From assembly GCF_016625195.1 (NCBI RefSeq), contig NZ_JACVUP010000002.1:220711-284710 (forward strand): a stretch of 64,000 nucleotides of DNA, read 5' to 3'. The stretch is from Erwinia sp. S63. GTDB lineage: Bacteria; Pseudomonadota; Gammaproteobacteria; Enterobacterales; Enterobacteriaceae. Below the pieces are notes generated by a model, which ran no database searches, was not told the origin of the DNA, and saw only the letters and a program-made list of their open reading frames with translations. How positions within the stretch are numbered: the stretch's first letter is position 1; each line of letters begins with the position of its first letter. This document shows, piece by piece, positions 32,628-39,754 of the stretch. A program made the position numbers and the translations under genes.

Positions 32628-32861
32628 ATGCCCCGCGACTACGAAATAATGATGGCTTTCAGGCAGGCGATTAAACGTGATGCCGAAGGCCGCTTCACTA
32701 TCAGCACCCTCGATTTTGTGAAAGAGCTCGACCGGATGAACTGGCAACACACACTGCGAGCTGCCAACAAGTGGATAGAGACGCACACGACCACTTTCCG
32801 GGATATATCGTCGAATGAGGGAGAGGAGCGCGTTTTTCAGGTATTCAATCCAAATGGCTGA
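32628..32861 (+). CDS. LexA-controlled small protein, antirepressor candidate
   Basis: This 77-residue protein (MPRDYEIMMAFRQAIKR...) is the first gene behind the LexA box, with an AGGGAGGA ribosome site. It is helical with an ISTLDFVKELDRMNWQHTLRAANKWIE region that could be a small DNA- or protein-binding fold. I do not recognise a named family. In Gifsy-type and 186-type phages, small SOS-induced proteins inactivate repressors that cannot cleave themselves; position and the odd repressor linker make that a reasonable guess. Confidence 0.65.
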   Translation: MPRDYEIMMAFRQAIKRDAEGRFTISTLDFVKELDRMNWQHTLRAANKWIETHTTTFRDISSNEGEERVFQVFNPNG

Positions 32862-32911
32862 ATCAATGAATAAAAAACGCGTACTGAAGTGCTGCTATTG
32901 AGACCACAGCC

Positions 32912-33334
32912 ATGAAATTTTTCAAACCTGCGGAAATCCGCGCCATTTTAGAGTTGCCATTATTCATTGACCGAGTTCCGTGTGGTTTTCCATCACCGGC
33001 ACAGGATTATGTTGAGCAACGTATTGACCTGAACAGCCTGCTTATCAGTCATCCCAGCTCGACCTATTTTATCAAGGTAAGTGGAGACTCGATGATTGAC
33101 GGTGGAATCAGTGATGGAGACATGCTTGTTGTGGACAGCTCAGTCAAGGCTGAGCACGGCGACATTATCGTTGCTTCATTGGGTGGTGAGTTCACGGTAA
33201 AGCAGTTAATAACAAAACCATTCCTGCACCTGAAACCAATGAACGCTGCTCACACGATTATTCCAATTACCGACCCTGACCAGTTTGAAATCTTTGGCGT
33301 AGTGAAACACTCCATTAAAACGATGAGCCGATAA
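32912..33334 (+). CDS. umuD: UmuD subunit of DNA polymerase V
   Basis: This 140-residue protein keeps every key UmuD position: scissile Cys24-Gly25 in VPCGFPSP, Ser60 in SGDSM and Lys97 in FTVKQL. RecA filaments should stimulate self-cleavage to UmuD'. It lies 50 bp behind the LexA-controlled small gene and shares ATG overlap with umuC. The close match suggests a plasmid- or phage-borne umuDC rather than a decayed copy. Confidence 0.95.
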   Translation: MKFFKPAEIRAILELPLFIDRVPCGFPSPAQDYVEQRIDLNSLLISHPSSTYFIKVSGDSMIDGGISDGDMLVVDSSVKAEHGDIIVASLGGEFTVKQLITKPFLHLKPMNAAHTIIPITDPDQFEIFGVVKHSIKTMSR

Positions 33335-34596
33335 TGTTTGCCCTGGTTGATGTGAACTCGTTCTATGCCAGTTGTGAGACGGTTTTCCGTCCTGACCTGC
33401 GCGGCAAACCGGTGGTCGTCCTATCAAATAATGATGGCTGCGTCATCGCGCGTTCGGCAGAGGCCAAGAAGTTGCAGGTGCCCATGGGCGCGCCTTACTT
33501 CAAGCTGAAGGACGAATTCAGAAGACATGGTGTCCACATCTTCAGTTCCAACTATGCGCTTTACGCCGACATGTCTAACCGGGTAATGACCACGCTTGAA
33601 GAAATGGCGCCAGCTGTTGAAATCTACTCCATAGACGAAGCTTTTATGCTGCTTGAGGGAATGAGCAGGATTGAGCCACTGGAAGATTTCGGGCGCAGGG
33701 TAAGGGCGCGAATAAAGCAGGAAACGCATCTCACAGTGGGTGTGGGCATCGCACCAACCAAGACGCTGGCTAAGCTGGCAAACCATGCTGCCAAAAAGTG
33801 GAGCAAGACCGGCGGTGTGCTTGACCTTTCCAACATCGATCGGCAGAAGAAACTCATGGCTTTGGTGCCAGTTGAGGACGTCTGGGGCGTTGGCCGGCGA
33901 ATCAGTAAGAAGCTAAATTCGATGGGCATAGTGACCGCTAAAGACCTGTCAGAGCAAAGCACATACATCATCCGCAAGCACTTCAATGTGGTACTGGAGA
34001 GAACCGTGCGCGAGCTGCGTGGCGAGCAATGCCTTGAGATTGAAGAGTTCGCACCGACCAAACAGCAAATAGTTTGCTCACGCTCTTTTGGCTCACGCAT
34101 AACCGATTACATGGAGATGCGCCAGGCGATATGTGCCTACGCCGAACGTGCATCAGAAAAACTGCGCGGTGAACGCCAGTTTTGCCGTGAGGTAGCCGTG
34201 TTCATTCGAACCAGTCCGCACGCTGAAAACGAAATCTATTACGGCAATCAGGCCATGGGTAAGTTATTAACTCCATCCAACGACACCCGCGACATTATCC
34301 GGGTTGCTATGGAGATGCTTGATCGCATCTGGCTCGATAACCGGCGTTATATGAAGGCAGGCGTTATGCTGGGCGATTTCTTCAGTCAGGGCGTTTCACA
34401 ACTCAATCTCTTTGACGAACACAAACCACGGGCCAACAGTGAGGCGCTGATGCGCGTTGTAGACGGCCTTAACCAGAGCGGGAAGGGGAAACTATGGTTC
34501 GCAGGACAGGGTACTCAGAAAGCGTGGGCAATGAAGCGGGAAATGCTCTCACCGGCGTACACCACTCGCTATTCGGACTTGCCAGTGGCGAGATGA
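33334..34596 (+). CDS. umuC: UmuC, Y-family translesion polymerase
   Basis: This 420-residue polymerase has catalytic Asp6 (VDVNSFYASCE) and Asp101-Glu102 (YSIDEAF). A little finger domain and a beta-clamp motif QLNLF (about residues 358-362) follow. With UmuD' it copies damaged DNA at the cost of mutation. It is full length. Its last about 100 bp and the start of the next gene are present again as a decayed copy at 35777-35973. Confidence 0.95.
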   Translation: MFALVDVNSFYASCETVFRPDLRGKPVVVLSNNDGCVIARSAEAKKLQVPMGAPYFKLKDEFRRHGVHIFSSNYALYADMSNRVMTTLEEMAPAVEIYSIDEAFMLLEGMSRIEPLEDFGRRVRARIKQETHLTVGVGIAPTKTLAKLANHAAKKWSKTGGVLDLSNIDRQKKLMALVPVEDVWGVGRRISKKLNSMGIVTAKDLSEQSTYIIRKHFNVVLERTVRELRGEQCLEIEEFAPTKQQIVCSRSFGSRITDYMEMRQAICAYAERASEKLRGERQFCREVAVFIRTSPHAENEIYYGNQAMGKLLTPSNDTRDIIRVAMEMLDRIWLDNRRYMKAGVMLGDFFSQGVSQLNLFDEHKPRANSEALMRVVDGLNQSGKGKLWFAGQGTQKAWAMKREMLSPAYTTRYSDLPVAR

Positions 34597-34883
34597 CACT
34601 ACCGATTCAAAAGGTGATGGCAACCAGCACAACCTGTTACCTGGTGGAGTGGAAAGGACGGAGTTGCATAGTTGATGAGAAGCGGCGGCCACAGAACGGC
34701 GATCCTGTTCTGCTGGATATGTCAGGCCTTTATGAATGGGGTCACGCTTATCTGCACCCTAGCCGGATTATCACGGATGACGGCCTGACGCTGGAAGATG
34801 ACTTGCTTGAGGACGTGGCAGTTGTGGGAGTGGTCACGCATGAAGTGACTGCGATACATGAACAGGACGGCTCACCAATTTAA
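34593..34883 (+). CDS. Uncharacterised protein coupled to umuC
   Basis: This 96-residue protein starts at the ATGA of the umuC stop. It is beta-rich (SCIVDEKRRPQNGDPVLLDMSGLYEWGHAYLHP) and acidic at the C-terminus (LTLEDDLLEDVAVVGVVTHEV). The GDPVLLD and VVGVV pattern has some likeness to S24/UmuD folds, but no catalytic residues are seen. A remnant of its 5' end is also present in the decayed copy downstream. Confidence 0.6.
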   Translation: MTLPIQKVMATSTTCYLVEWKGRSCIVDEKRRPQNGDPVLLDMSGLYEWGHAYLHPSRIITDDGLTLEDDLLEDVAVVGVVTHEVTAIHEQDGSPI

Positions 34884-34887
34884 TGCT

Positions 34888-34997
34888 AAAAATAAAAAGC
34901 CCGGGAAACAACAGTCACCCGGGCGGCAACAATTGCATGCCTGATACATCAATGGAGTGTTGGTAGTCCCGAGGAAAACTGGAACTTTTTGATAATA
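34888..34997 (-). ncRNA. Candidate prophage sRNA element, copy A
   Basis: On the minus strand, TATTATCA (34997-34990) could be a -10. A CCAACACTC block follows, then the hairpin GCCCGGG/CCCGGGC (34899-34924) and a T-rich tail. A transcript of about 95 nt would end at about 34888. A second copy with the same order lies at 35621-35733. Conservation of promoter-like box, CCAAC block and terminator with drift between them suggests a selected RNA. Expression is not shown. Confidence 0.45.
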
Positions 34998-35030
34998 ACG
35001 CTTTCTGAATAATTTACTAGTTAGAGCCCA

Positions 35031-35056
35031 CAAAAAAGCCCGCACAGAGGCGGGCC
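35031..35056 (-). terminator. Minus-strand terminator of the zinc-finger gene
   Basis: The minus strand reads GCCCGCC-TCTGT-GCGGGC followed by six Ts. It lies about 150 bp past the stop of the small zinc-binding gene at 35208-35429 and probably ends its transcript. Confidence 0.8.
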
Positions 35057-35207
35057 AAAATTCGTTCAATGGTAAAATTCTCTTCTCGTAAAACAACACG
35101 TTTGCTGTGTGTATCACGGGGCTATAGTAGCATCACTTTCCGAAACGCTCCGAAAATGATCGATGATAAGAATTATCCGGCAGGATTTTATTTTCTAATG
35201 GATGCAC

Positions 35208-35429
35208 TCAGGTCAGTAAATCACCAGTGATTCTCTGCTTCATCTCACGTTTATGCTTGTGATAATCCTCACCGCATTCAGCCGAACAGAAAGCTGTTGC
35301 TGCAACGATTGGCTCGTCCGCACACCAGATGCAGTTGCCGTTTCGGCTCACCAATCGTGGAGTACGCGCTGACATCGAAGCCGCCAAGTGAGCCTCTTCG
35401 CGTTCTTGCGCCAAATCTACATCATCCAT
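35208..35429 (-). CDS. Small zinc-binding protein
   Basis: This 73-residue protein has a four-cysteine cluster, CIWC...FCSAEC, followed by GEDYHKHKREMKQR. That resembles the C-terminal zinc fingers of DksA/TraR-type and other small phage proteins, but the coiled-coil part of DksA is missing. The N-terminal part is acidic (DDVDLAQEREEAH). It is leftward, unlike its neighbours. Metal binding is a fair guess; function is not known. Confidence 0.6.
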   Translation of the reverse strand: MDDVDLAQEREEAHLAASMSARTPRLVSRNGNCIWCADEPIVAATAFCSAECGEDYHKHKREMKQRITGDLLT

Positions 35430-35620
35430 AATTTATTCCTAATGAACTGTTGTCAAAATTTAAGCAATGATAGCTCATATCTAAGGTTTAGATTCAGACA
35501 ATAAAAAATTAGCTCCGGTCTAAGTAAAAGCATTCGGTTGGTAGAGGGTGAGCAACGATAAGATGTGATTGTGGTGGTCGAGGTATCACTATGGATGAGA
35601 ACCTGCGTCATACCTTCTTG

Positions 35621-35733
35621 AAAAATAAAAGCCCGGTACTGGTGGCAGGCCGGGCTGGCACAATCCAATGCCAAACATTTCCAATGAGAGTTGGCCAACA
35701 TCACAGGTAAGTAGAAGTGACACATTGATAATA
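35621..35733 (-). ncRNA. Candidate prophage sRNA element, copy B
   Basis: This is the diverged second copy of the element at 34888-34997. On the minus strand TATTATCA (35733-35726) is followed by a CCAACTCTCATTG block, then AGCCCGG/CCGGGCT (35656-35630) and TTTTATTTTTC. The predicted transcript is about 98 nt. It differs from copy A mostly between the conserved blocks. Confidence 0.45.
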
Positions 35734-35776
35734 GGATGGCACTGAGGAAAAGCTAGCGAAGCGGCATTTGATACTA

Positions 35777-35973
35777 ACGGCTCAGACCAAAGCGGGAAGT
35801 GGTAGCCATGGTTCGCAGGTCAGGGTACTCAGAAATCGTGGACAATGAAGCGGAAATGTTGTCTCCGGCATACACCACTCGATATTCGGACCTGCCAGTG
35901 GCGAGGTGACTCTCCCGGCTCAGAAATTGACGACAACCAGCAGTACCTGTTACTTAGTGGAGTGGGAAGGGCG
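35777..35973 (+). pseudogene. Decayed copy of the umuC 3' end and following gene
   Basis: About 197 bp align with 34461-34670, the end of umuC and the start of the 96-residue gene. Shared stretches include GGTTCGCAGG-CAGGGTACTCAG, TACACCACTCG-TATTCGGAC and TGCCAGTGGCGAG. Base changes and single-base indels break the umuC frame. It is cut short after the AGTGG segment and runs into a terminator. It records a second umuDC-type cassette or a duplication followed by deletion. Confidence 0.85.
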
Positions 35974-35990
35974 CATTTGCGCCCTTTTTC
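35967..35990 (+). terminator. Terminator after the umuC remnant
   Basis: The stem GGGCGC-ATTT-GCGCCC (35969-35984) is followed by TTTTTC. It lies at the broken end of the umuC remnant and insulates the downstream membrane-protein gene. Confidence 0.85.
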
Positions 35991-36056
35991 ATGTCTTGCT
36001 AAACACTGTGATTGATTAAATAATCGTTCAGAATATTCTCAAATAAGGATGTAGGA

Positions 36057-36713
36057 ATGAGTGTTTACAGAGACGAAAACGGGAAATATAGAACCTACGC
36101 GGACAATACGCAGGAATTTGACTACGCGGATGCAGCTTACCGCCATGAGAGGGATTTACAGGCTGCATTACATCCACAAACTGATCATGCATCTGGAGGC
36201 GGAGGCGCTGGTGGTATCGATGTCAGTTGGGATGAGTTCAAAACGCTGATAGCATTCATTGGGCCGGTATTAGTGTTGTACTGGTTAGTTGCATTTCCGG
36301 CACTAAACGCCTCATGGCTCCTTATGAACACCCCTGCGCCTTTCAGCTGGATAGGTTCATTGCTTTACACGGCATGGGATTTAGCCGTTAAGGTGGCTGG
36401 AGCGCCTTACTACTTGGCATATTTTTTTGGCACTACCGGCGTTTATTTTGCGATGCCGATTATCGCATTTATCTGGCTTTTTGTACTTTCCTCCATTATC
36501 AACCGTCTTCGTAGCGCGTATCCTAAGTTAATGAGGAAATCCTTTTACTTTCTGGCTATGGCTGCTGCCGTCCCAGTAGTTCTAGTTTTAATTGCTTATC
36601 TGTTTGGTTCATTAAGAGGTGATTCAATCGCGTATTTTTGGTACGGGCACGACCCATACACCTCACACATTTGGGCATACGCCCACAGCGGTTCGTCGCG
36701 TTTACTTTTTTAA
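36057..36713 (+). CDS. Polytopic membrane protein near the prophage end
   Basis: This 218-residue protein has a hydrophilic N-terminus with a DFDYADAAYRHERDL-type stretch and a glycine-rich linker (about residues 46-55). About four membrane segments follow (about 65-85, 100-120, 130-150 and 165-185). It has its own terminator and lies next to attR, a usual place for lysogenic-conversion or superinfection-exclusion genes. No family is recognised. Confidence 0.6.
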   Translation: MSVYRDENGKYRTYADNTQEFDYADAAYRHERDLQAALHPQTDHASGGGGAGGIDVSWDEFKTLIAFIGPVLVLYWLVAFPALNASWLLMNTPAPFSWIGSLLYTAWDLAVKVAGAPYYLAYFFGTTGVYFAMPIIAFIWLFVLSSIINRLRSAYPKLMRKSFYFLAMAAAVPVVLVLIAYLFGSLRGDSIAYFWYGHDPYTSHIWAYAHSGSSRLLF

Positions 36714-36728
36714 GTAATGATTGATAAT

Positions 36729-36752
36729 AGGGCGCCTAGTGCGCCTTTTTTT
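36729..36752 (+). terminator. Terminator after the membrane-protein gene
   Basis: The stem GGCGC-CTAGT-GCGCC (36731-36745) is followed by seven Ts. It is 16 bp past the stop of the membrane protein gene and is the last transcriptional signal of the prophage. Confidence 0.85.
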
Positions 36753-36923
36753 GTGAAAAGTTCGAAATTTTATAACTTCCACTCAACGCTTCAAAAACTC
36801 CAAATATATCTTCATAATAAGCGAATGAGTGAATCACTAACTATATGATTTATATAAGTCATGTGATTTCATTATATTATGAATATATTGGTTAAATTGT
36901 TGTTTAAAGTGATTAAAAAGACT

Positions 36924-36979
36924 GATTTAAAATCCCTCGGCTTATGGCTGTGCGGGTTCAAGTCCCGCCCCGGGTACCA
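36924..36979 (+). other. attR: 3' half of tRNA-Leu(UAA)
   Basis: The 56 bp start in the anticodon loop (GATTTAAAATCCCT). They continue through the variable arm, the T-arm GCGGG-TTCAAGT-CCCGC and the CCGGGTACCA end of an enterobacterial leuZ-type tRNA. The 5' side of the anticodon stem does not match (ACTGA instead of AGGGA), so identity stops in the anticodon loop, a standard tyrosine-integrase crossover. An intact tRNA-Leu should sit at the other end of the prophage, left of this window. Confidence 0.85.
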
Positions 36980-37033
36980 TATTTAGTAGTCGCTAAAACC
37001 AAATAAAATCAAAGCAATATGCAGTAATGTCGT

Positions 37034-37057
37034 GACCGCCCAAGGGCGGTTTTTTTG
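37034..37057 (+). terminator. Host tRNA terminator
   Basis: The stem ACCGCCC/GGGCGGT (37035-37050) is followed by eight Ts. It lies 55 bp past the tRNA half and would end the host tRNA transcript that the prophage interrupted. Confidence 0.9.
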
Positions 37058-37082
37058 TGCCTGCTCAACGGCACAATTCCCA

Positions 37083-37253
37083 TCAGGCTTGTGGTTGTCC
37101 AACAGGCCCTTTGCTCATCGGCCCGCCCGGAATCGGCTGCTCAGTGGGAACATTTGGACGTCCATCTGGCCCAATTGGCCTGTCGGATTGCTGGCAGCCT
37201 ATTAACGTTGCCAGACAAGTGATCATCATCATCCCAGCGATAAAATGCTTCAT
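37083..37253 (-). CDS. Small lipoprotein, 56 residues
   Basis: A leftward 57-codon frame starts after an AAAGGACG ribosome site. Residues 1-19 are a signal peptide (MKHFIAGMMMITCLATLIG) with the lipobox LIGC (Cys20), so it should be lipid-anchored. The mature part is short and rich in Pro, Gly and Gln (PIGPDGRPNVP, PGGPMSKGP). Lack of an Asp at +2 (it is Gln) predicts the outer membrane. No function is known. Confidence 0.7.
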   Translation of the reverse strand: MKHFIAGMMMITCLATLIGCQQSDRPIGPDGRPNVPTEQPIPGGPMSKGPVGQPQA

Positions 37254-37326
37254 CAATCACGTCCTTTCTTCGGGCAACCCAGCGTTGCCTCCTAAGCGTA
37301 GTTGATCTCTCGCTGACTCAAGCACA

Positions 37327-37360
37327 TAAAAAAGCTGTCAGCTCGTTGGAGATGACAGCT
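37327..37360 (-). terminator. Terminator of the SulP gene
   Basis: The minus strand reads AGCTGTCA...TGACAGCT followed by five or six Ts. It lies 54 bp past the SulP stop codon. Confidence 0.85.
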
Positions 37361-37413
37361 CAGAGAACAATCCATTCTGGATGAAGTGATTTAAACGCAC
37401 TTCACGAAAATCA

Positions 37414-38910
37414 TCACCCCAGATTACCGCTCAGGCGGTCGCGGAAATCGCTGCTGCGGTTATCCAGCCCGATAACCGTGACCATTGCACCATGGCGTTG
37501 ATAGCGGTATTCAATGGCATCCAGTGCCGCAACGCTGGATGCATCCCAGATTTGTGCATGCGTCAGGTCAATGGTGACGGTTTTCGGATCGTGAGCGTAA
37601 TCGAAATGCTCGAATAAATCGTTACTGCTGCCAAAGAACAGCGGTCCGCGCACCGTGTAATAGACCTGTTCACCGTCATCGCTTAACTTGCGTTCAGCAT
37701 GGATGACATGGGCAATACGGCGTGCAAACAGCATCATGGCGAGGATCACGCCAATCAATACGCCCAGCGCCAGGTTGCCTGTCCAAACGGTGACCACCAC
37801 CGTCAGCACCATCACCGAGGTTTCTGACCATGGCATGCGCTTCAGCGTGGCCGGTTGCAGGCTGTGCCAGTTAACGGTTTTCACCGCCACCACCATCATG
37901 ATGGCCGCGAGCACCACCATCGGAATCTGCGCCATAATTTGACTCAGTCCGGTGACCAATAGCAGCAGCACAATACCCGCCGCAATAGTGGAGATGCGCG
38001 TGCGTGCTTTGCCTAGCTCAACGTTAACGATGGTCTGACCGATCATGGCGCAGCCAGCGATGCCGCCATAAAAGCCGGCCAAAATATTACCGACGCCCAG
38101 TGCCCAGGACTCGCGGCGCTTGCCGGAAGGCGTGTCGGTGATATCGTCCACCAGTTTGGCGGTGAGTAAAGATTCCATCAAACCGACAAAGGCGATGCTC
38201 AGAGCAGTGGGCCAGACAATCTGCAACGTCTGTAAATTAAACGGCACCAGCAGCGTGGTGAATCCAGGCAAGCCGGAACTCATCGGCCCCTCATCGCCCA
38301 CGTTAGGTACGCGATAACCCATCAACAGCGCCACTGCGGTGACGACGACAATGGCCACCAGCGGTGACGGGACACTTTTCAGGATTTTAGGTAACAGCAG
38401 CACGATTGCCAGCGTCACGGCGAACAGCACCCACACCAACCCAGATTGCCCCCAAACGTGTGGAACCTGCGCGAAGAAAATCAGGATGCCCAGTGCATTC
38501 ACAAAGCCCAGCATCACCGAACGCGGAATGTAGCGCATCATGCGGGACAGCCCGGCGAGGCCAAAAATAATCTGAATGATACCGCCGAGGATCACCGCAG
38601 GAAGAATGTATTCCACGCCGTGCACGTGCACCATCGGCCCAATCACCAGCGCCACCGATCCCGCGGCTGCCGTGACCATGGCAGGGCGACCACCGAGGAT
38701 CGACAAGGTCAGACATAACACCACCGAAGCGACCAGACTCACTTTGGGATCGACGCCCGCAATAACAGAGAAGGAGATGACTTCTGGAATCAGCGCCAGG
38801 GCAGTAATTACCCCCGCCAGACACTCACGGGTAAGCAGCGCAGGCGAGCGTAATACGCTGCCCACGGTAATATCGTTCGCCGCAGGGGCGTGTTCTGAAG
38901 ATGGGCTCAT
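37414..38910 (-). CDS. SulP-family anion transporter with STAS domain
   Basis: This 498-residue protein has about eleven or more hydrophobic helices (about residues 28-395). The sulphate-transporter marks ALIPEVISFSVIAGVDP and GGRPAMVTAAAGSVALVIG lie in the first part. A C-terminal STAS domain (about 400-495) contains the WDASSVAALD loop. SulP proteins carry sulphate, bicarbonate or dicarboxylates across the inner membrane; the substrate cannot be read here. It stands alone with its own terminator. Confidence 0.9.
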   Translation of the reverse strand: MSPSSEHAPAANDITVGSVLRSPALLTRECLAGVITALALIPEVISFSVIAGVDPKVSLVASVVLCLTLSILGGRPAMVTAAAGSVALVIGPMVHVHGVEYILPAVILGGIIQIIFGLAGLSRMMRYIPRSVMLGFVNALGILIFFAQVPHVWGQSGLVWVLFAVTLAIVLLLPKILKSVPSPLVAIVVVTAVALLMGYRVPNVGDEGPMSSGLPGFTTLLVPFNLQTLQIVWPTALSIAFVGLMESLLTAKLVDDITDTPSGKRRESWALGVGNILAGFYGGIAGCAMIGQTIVNVELGKARTRISTIAAGIVLLLLVTGLSQIMAQIPMVVLAAIMMVVAVKTVNWHSLQPATLKRMPWSETSVMVLTVVVTVWTGNLALGVLIGVILAMMLFARRIAHVIHAERKLSDDGEQVYYTVRGPLFFGSSNDLFEHFDYAHDPKTVTIDLTHAQIWDASSVAALDAIEYRYQRHGAMVTVIGLDNRSSDFRDRLSGNLG

Positions 38911-39061
38911 AAATGTGCAGGCTCTTTTATTATTTTGCGCATGCCGTCACGGCACGGCAGTAACCAGTTGGACACTAAACGCGGATGATGTTAGCGGGCA
39001 TTGAGAGATGAAGCTAGCGGGAGAGCGCAGAAGAGAGTGATTCCGTCCGTGGAATCCGGTA

Positions 39062-39319
39062 TTACACCGAGAGATCGTCAGGTGTTTTGTTAACCACCAG
39101 TTCGAGCAGGTGACGATAAATATCCAGCTGAATCACATCGCTTTCCATCTCAAGGCGATTAATCAGCGAAGCGATAATAGCTTTATTGGTGACTGGCATG
39201 CCGGCTTGCAGGATTTCAGCAATGATCTGCCCGAAAACTTCCATCTCGGTGCTATCACTGTTTCCGGCGAGTTTGAAATAGTCAGCGATAGCGTCACTGC
39301 TGGTGGCGGCGTTTTGCAT
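39062..39319 (-). CDS. AriR/YmgB-like biofilm and acid-stress regulator
   Basis: This 85-residue all-helical protein has ETEMEVFGQIIAEILQAG-like and NKAIIASLINRLEMESDVIQLDIYRHLLELV segments, the pattern of the AriR/YmgB dimer family. E. coli AriR affects biofilm formation and acid resistance and binds DNA. It stands alone behind a long upstream region with two minus-strand terminators. Confidence 0.85.
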   Translation of the reverse strand: MQNAATSSDAIADYFKLAGNSDSTEMEVFGQIIAEILQAGMPVTNKAIIASLINRLEMESDVIQLDIYRHLLELVVNKTPDDLSV

Positions 39320-39373
39320 GTATGAAGCCCTTCAGATCGGTCTGATGGCAACCTGGCCTTCAGTTCCATGATG

Positions 39374-39403
39374 AAAAAACTTACGCGCGGACAGGCGCGT
39401 AAG
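39374..39403 (-). terminator. Minus-strand terminator upstream of the ariR-like gene
   Basis: A perfect 9-bp stem CTTACGCGC/GCGCGTAAG (39380-39403) is followed on the minus strand by six Ts. It lies between an upstream promoter candidate and the ariR-like gene, so it ends an independent RNA or attenuates the gene. Confidence 0.85.
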
Positions 39404-39425
39404 ACCCAAACTCATCAACCAACGC

Positions 39426-39521
39426 AAAAAAGACACCTCTGAAGGTGGAAATCCAAAAAACACCTTCAGAGGCGACGCAAAGTGCATCATTCGTTACGGA
39501 GCCGTTAGCTGGCTCACGGGA
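39426..39521 (-). ncRNA. Candidate small RNA upstream of the ariR-like gene
   Basis: On the minus strand, -35 TTGTAC (39555-39550), a 16-bp spacer and -10 TATAAG (39533-39528) predict a start near 39521. The RNA would contain a GAGCC/GGCTC hairpin and end in a 12-bp perfect stem (CCTCTGAAGGTG with CACCTTCAGAGG, 39436-39472) followed by six Ts, about 95 nt in all. No ORF is present. It matches none of the sRNAs I can recall with certainty. Confidence 0.5.
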
Positions 39522-39754
39522 AGTAAACTTATACAATGATGGGTAACTTGTACAATGATATTTTTTAGGGATTTGTGCTAATCGTTATTTATCAATATTT
39601 TATTGTGTTTGGTGTAGGATAAACTTATACAAAATAACTGTACAGGGATGGATTCAAGGCAGGCTGTATCAATTCGAGAACAAAGTGGAAGGGCAGCAGG
39701 GCGCAAACTACATTGCTATTGTAAGCAAACTTTTCTTCGGGCCCGCGCTTTGTT

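Larger units (their letters stand above)
34884..35207. other. Intergenic stretch with two minus-strand terminators
   Basis: No gene is supported. It holds the sRNA-like element at 34888-34997 and a second minus-strand terminator at 35031-35056. Minus-strand ORFs across it are short and run through the hairpins. Confidence 0.6.
35430..36056. other. Gene-poor stretch with element copy B and a umuC remnant
   Basis: No intact gene is supported here. It holds the second sRNA-like element (35621-35733), the decayed umuC/downstream-gene copy (35777-35973), a terminator (35967-35990) and the leader of the membrane protein gene at 36057. The base composition is mixed, as expected of rearranged prophage-end DNA. 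Confidence 0.6.
36714..37033. other. Prophage end: terminator, AT-rich DNA, tRNA half
   Basis: After the terminator at 36729-36752 the DNA is AT-rich to 36923 with no supported gene. The tRNA-Leu 3' half (36924-36979) then marks the prophage boundary. Host DNA follows. Confidence 0.7.

Noticed and set aside
35453..35725. Minus-strand frame of 90 codons
   Set aside because: It runs straight through a strong terminator hairpin and has no good ribosome site; the RNA element explains the region better.
36924..36979. Functional tRNA gene
   Set aside because: Only the 3' half is present; the 5' half and half of the anticodon stem do not match, so it is an attachment-site remnant.
1..36979. Integrase, excisionase or transposase within the visible prophage
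   Set aside because: None was found on either strand; the integration module must lie left of the window.
38387..38824. Second minus-strand frame within the SulP gene
   Set aside because: It is an out-of-frame shadow of a transporter with clear membrane and STAS domains.
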